DNA of 6,434 bases. Origin: Hyphomicrobiales bacterium. Lineage in GTDB: Bacteria; Pseudomonadota; Alphaproteobacteria; Rhizobiales; SZUA-8. The DNA is taken from the NCBI GenBank assembly GCA_003232175.1, contig QILX01000132.1:1-6434 (forward strand), given 5' to 3'. The translations under genes and the position numbers were made by a program. Positions 6,014-6,434 of this stretch are shown here, one piece after another; position 1 is the first letter of the stretch; every line of letters starts with the position of its first letter. Below the pieces are notes generated by a model. The model ran no database searches, was not told the DNA's origin, and saw only the letters and a list, made by a program, of their open reading frames with translations.

Positions 6014-6029
6014 CCGGGCAATGGCCCGG
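6014..6029 (-). promoter_or_regulatory. Hairpin in the rpmJ leader
   Basis: CCGGGC and GCCCGG form a perfect 6-base GC-only stem with a 4-base loop. On the minus strand CTTTTCT follows, so it looks like a short intrinsic terminator placed 32 bases before the rpmJ start. No minus-strand gene ends upstream of it. It could be an attenuator, a stabilising 5' stem, or a partial block to transcription noise. The structure is seen; the role is inferred. Confidence 0.45.
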
Positions 6030-6056
6030 AAAACACCGTGAGTTCGGAAAGCGCGG

Positions 6057-6085
6057 AACCTAGTCATCACTAGGGCAACTGTCAA
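6057..6085 (-). promoter_or_regulatory. rpmJ: Putative promoter of rpmJ
   Basis: On the minus strand a perfect TTGACA (6085-6080) is followed after exactly 17 bases by TAGGTT (6062-6057, three of six matches to the -10). Transcription would start near 6050, about 69 bases before the L36 ATG, and the leader would include the hairpin at 6014-6029. A 5-base inverted repeat, CCTAG (6059-6063) with CTAGG (6070-6074), overlaps the -10. Confidence 0.55.
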
Positions 6086-6086
6086 T

Positions 6087-6096
6087 ACCGGCCGGT
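6087..6096. repeat. 10-base palindrome abutting the rpmJ -35
   Basis: ACCGGCCGGT is a perfect palindrome one base upstream of the TTGACA box of the rpmJ promoter. It could be an operator half or whole site, or chance in GC-rich DNA. No regulator can be named. Confidence 0.3.
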
Positions 6097-6228
6097 GTCC
6101 GGTTGGGCGGTTTCGGCAGCGGGTTACTCAATATTCACCCCTATAAGGTGTACTGCATCCATAAACCTAACTTAAACGGGAATATCGGTGTTTCCGTCAA
6201 TTCTGCAGCGTGGGCATTGCGGACAGAA

Positions 6229-6434
6229 ATGGCCAGTTATGACCTCTCATCCCTGACGGTCCTCATTGTTGATGACAATGCCTATATGCGCATTATCCTC
6301 AAAACGATGCTGCGCGGTTTTGGGATAAGGCGCATCATCGATGTCGCGGACGCCGTTGCGGCGTTCGAAGAGCTGAATATGGCCAATATCGATATCGTAC
6401 TGGTCGATTACGCCATGCCGCAGATCGATGGCGT
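6229..6434 (+). CDS. Response regulator receiver domain protein, cut by the window edge
   Basis: Sixty-eight complete codons and two more bases of a receiver domain are present. VLIVDDNAYMRIIL (11-24) carries the acidic pair D15 and D16. VLVDYAMPQIDG (57-68) carries D60, the expected phosphoacceptor, followed by the M-P of the receiver consensus. The segment KTMLRGFG matches the first helix region of alphaproteobacterial single-domain regulators, but the missing 3' end means an output domain cannot be excluded. The ATG at 6229 has GGA five bases upstream. No partner kinase is in the window. TATAAG at 6142-6147 resembles a -10 but has no matching -35, so the promoter is unresolved. Confidence 0.9.
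   Translation, partial: MASYDLSSLTVLIVDDNAYMRIILKTMLRGFGIRRIIDVADAVAAFEELNMANIDIVLVDYAMPQIDG

Noticed and set aside
6142..6147. TATAAG as the -10 of the response regulator promoter
   Set aside because: No -35 is found at 15-19 bases upstream, so the promoter was left unassigned.
6120..6200. Zur-type zinc operator near the AT-rich stretch upstream of rpmJ
   Set aside because: No palindrome of the right form is present, and the L36 here is the zinc-free type, for which the site would be a guess.
1..6434. CRISPR array, insertion sequence, tRNA or defence island
   Set aside because: I saw no regularly spaced direct repeats, transposase or integrase motifs, tRNA cloverleaf or nuclease/toxin genes; all genes fit core chromosomal families.

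Overview
The window looks like an ordinary stretch of core chromosome from an alphaproteobacterium, probably of the order Hyphomicrobiales. The evidence is the gene families present: a secreted DUF882/M15-type peptidase with a long tail, a DUF1244 protein paired with an N-formylglutamate amidohydrolase, DUF1036, a 41-residue cysteine-free ribosomal protein L36, and a stand-alone response regulator. Codons are GC-rich and TTG starts are used. I see no mobile elements, CRISPR arrays, rRNA or tRNA genes. The genus cannot be fixed from the sequence alone.

Layout. Positions 1-120 are a control region with two adjacent dyad elements. They lead into a cell-wall peptidase gene on the + strand (121-1677). 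This gene converges on a two-gene minus-strand operon: N-formylglutamate amidohydrolase (2864-1998), then DUF1244 (2005-1712). The two overlap by 8 bases, with the downstream ribosome binding site inside the upstream gene. A divergent intergenic region (2865-3052) precedes a + strand pair: a small exported DUF1036 protein (3053-3514, TTG start) and a GNAT acetyltransferase (3570-4064). The acetyltransferase stops one base from the end of a convergent, membrane-anchored alpha/beta hydrolase (5049-4066, minus). An inverted repeat spans the two stops.

Further right on the minus strand are an exported TPR protein (5792-5178) and, upstream of it, the short rpmJ gene for L36 (5981-5856). rpmJ has a recognisable promoter (TTGACA, 17 bases, TAGGTT) and a leader hairpin. 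The right edge holds the first 68 codons, plus two bases, of a + strand response regulator (6229 onward).

How the genes relate. Only the amidohydrolase/DUF1244 pair is clearly co-expressed; the L36-TPR-hydrolase series could be one unit but has gaps of 63 and 128 bases. The peptidase, DUF1036 protein, TPR protein and anchored hydrolase are all predicted to act at or outside the inner membrane, but nothing here joins them into a single system. I found no convincing new multi-gene system. The points most worth following are the hydrolase, which has Asp instead of Ser at its nucleophile elbow, the coupled amidohydrolase/DUF1244 pair, and the control region of rpmJ.
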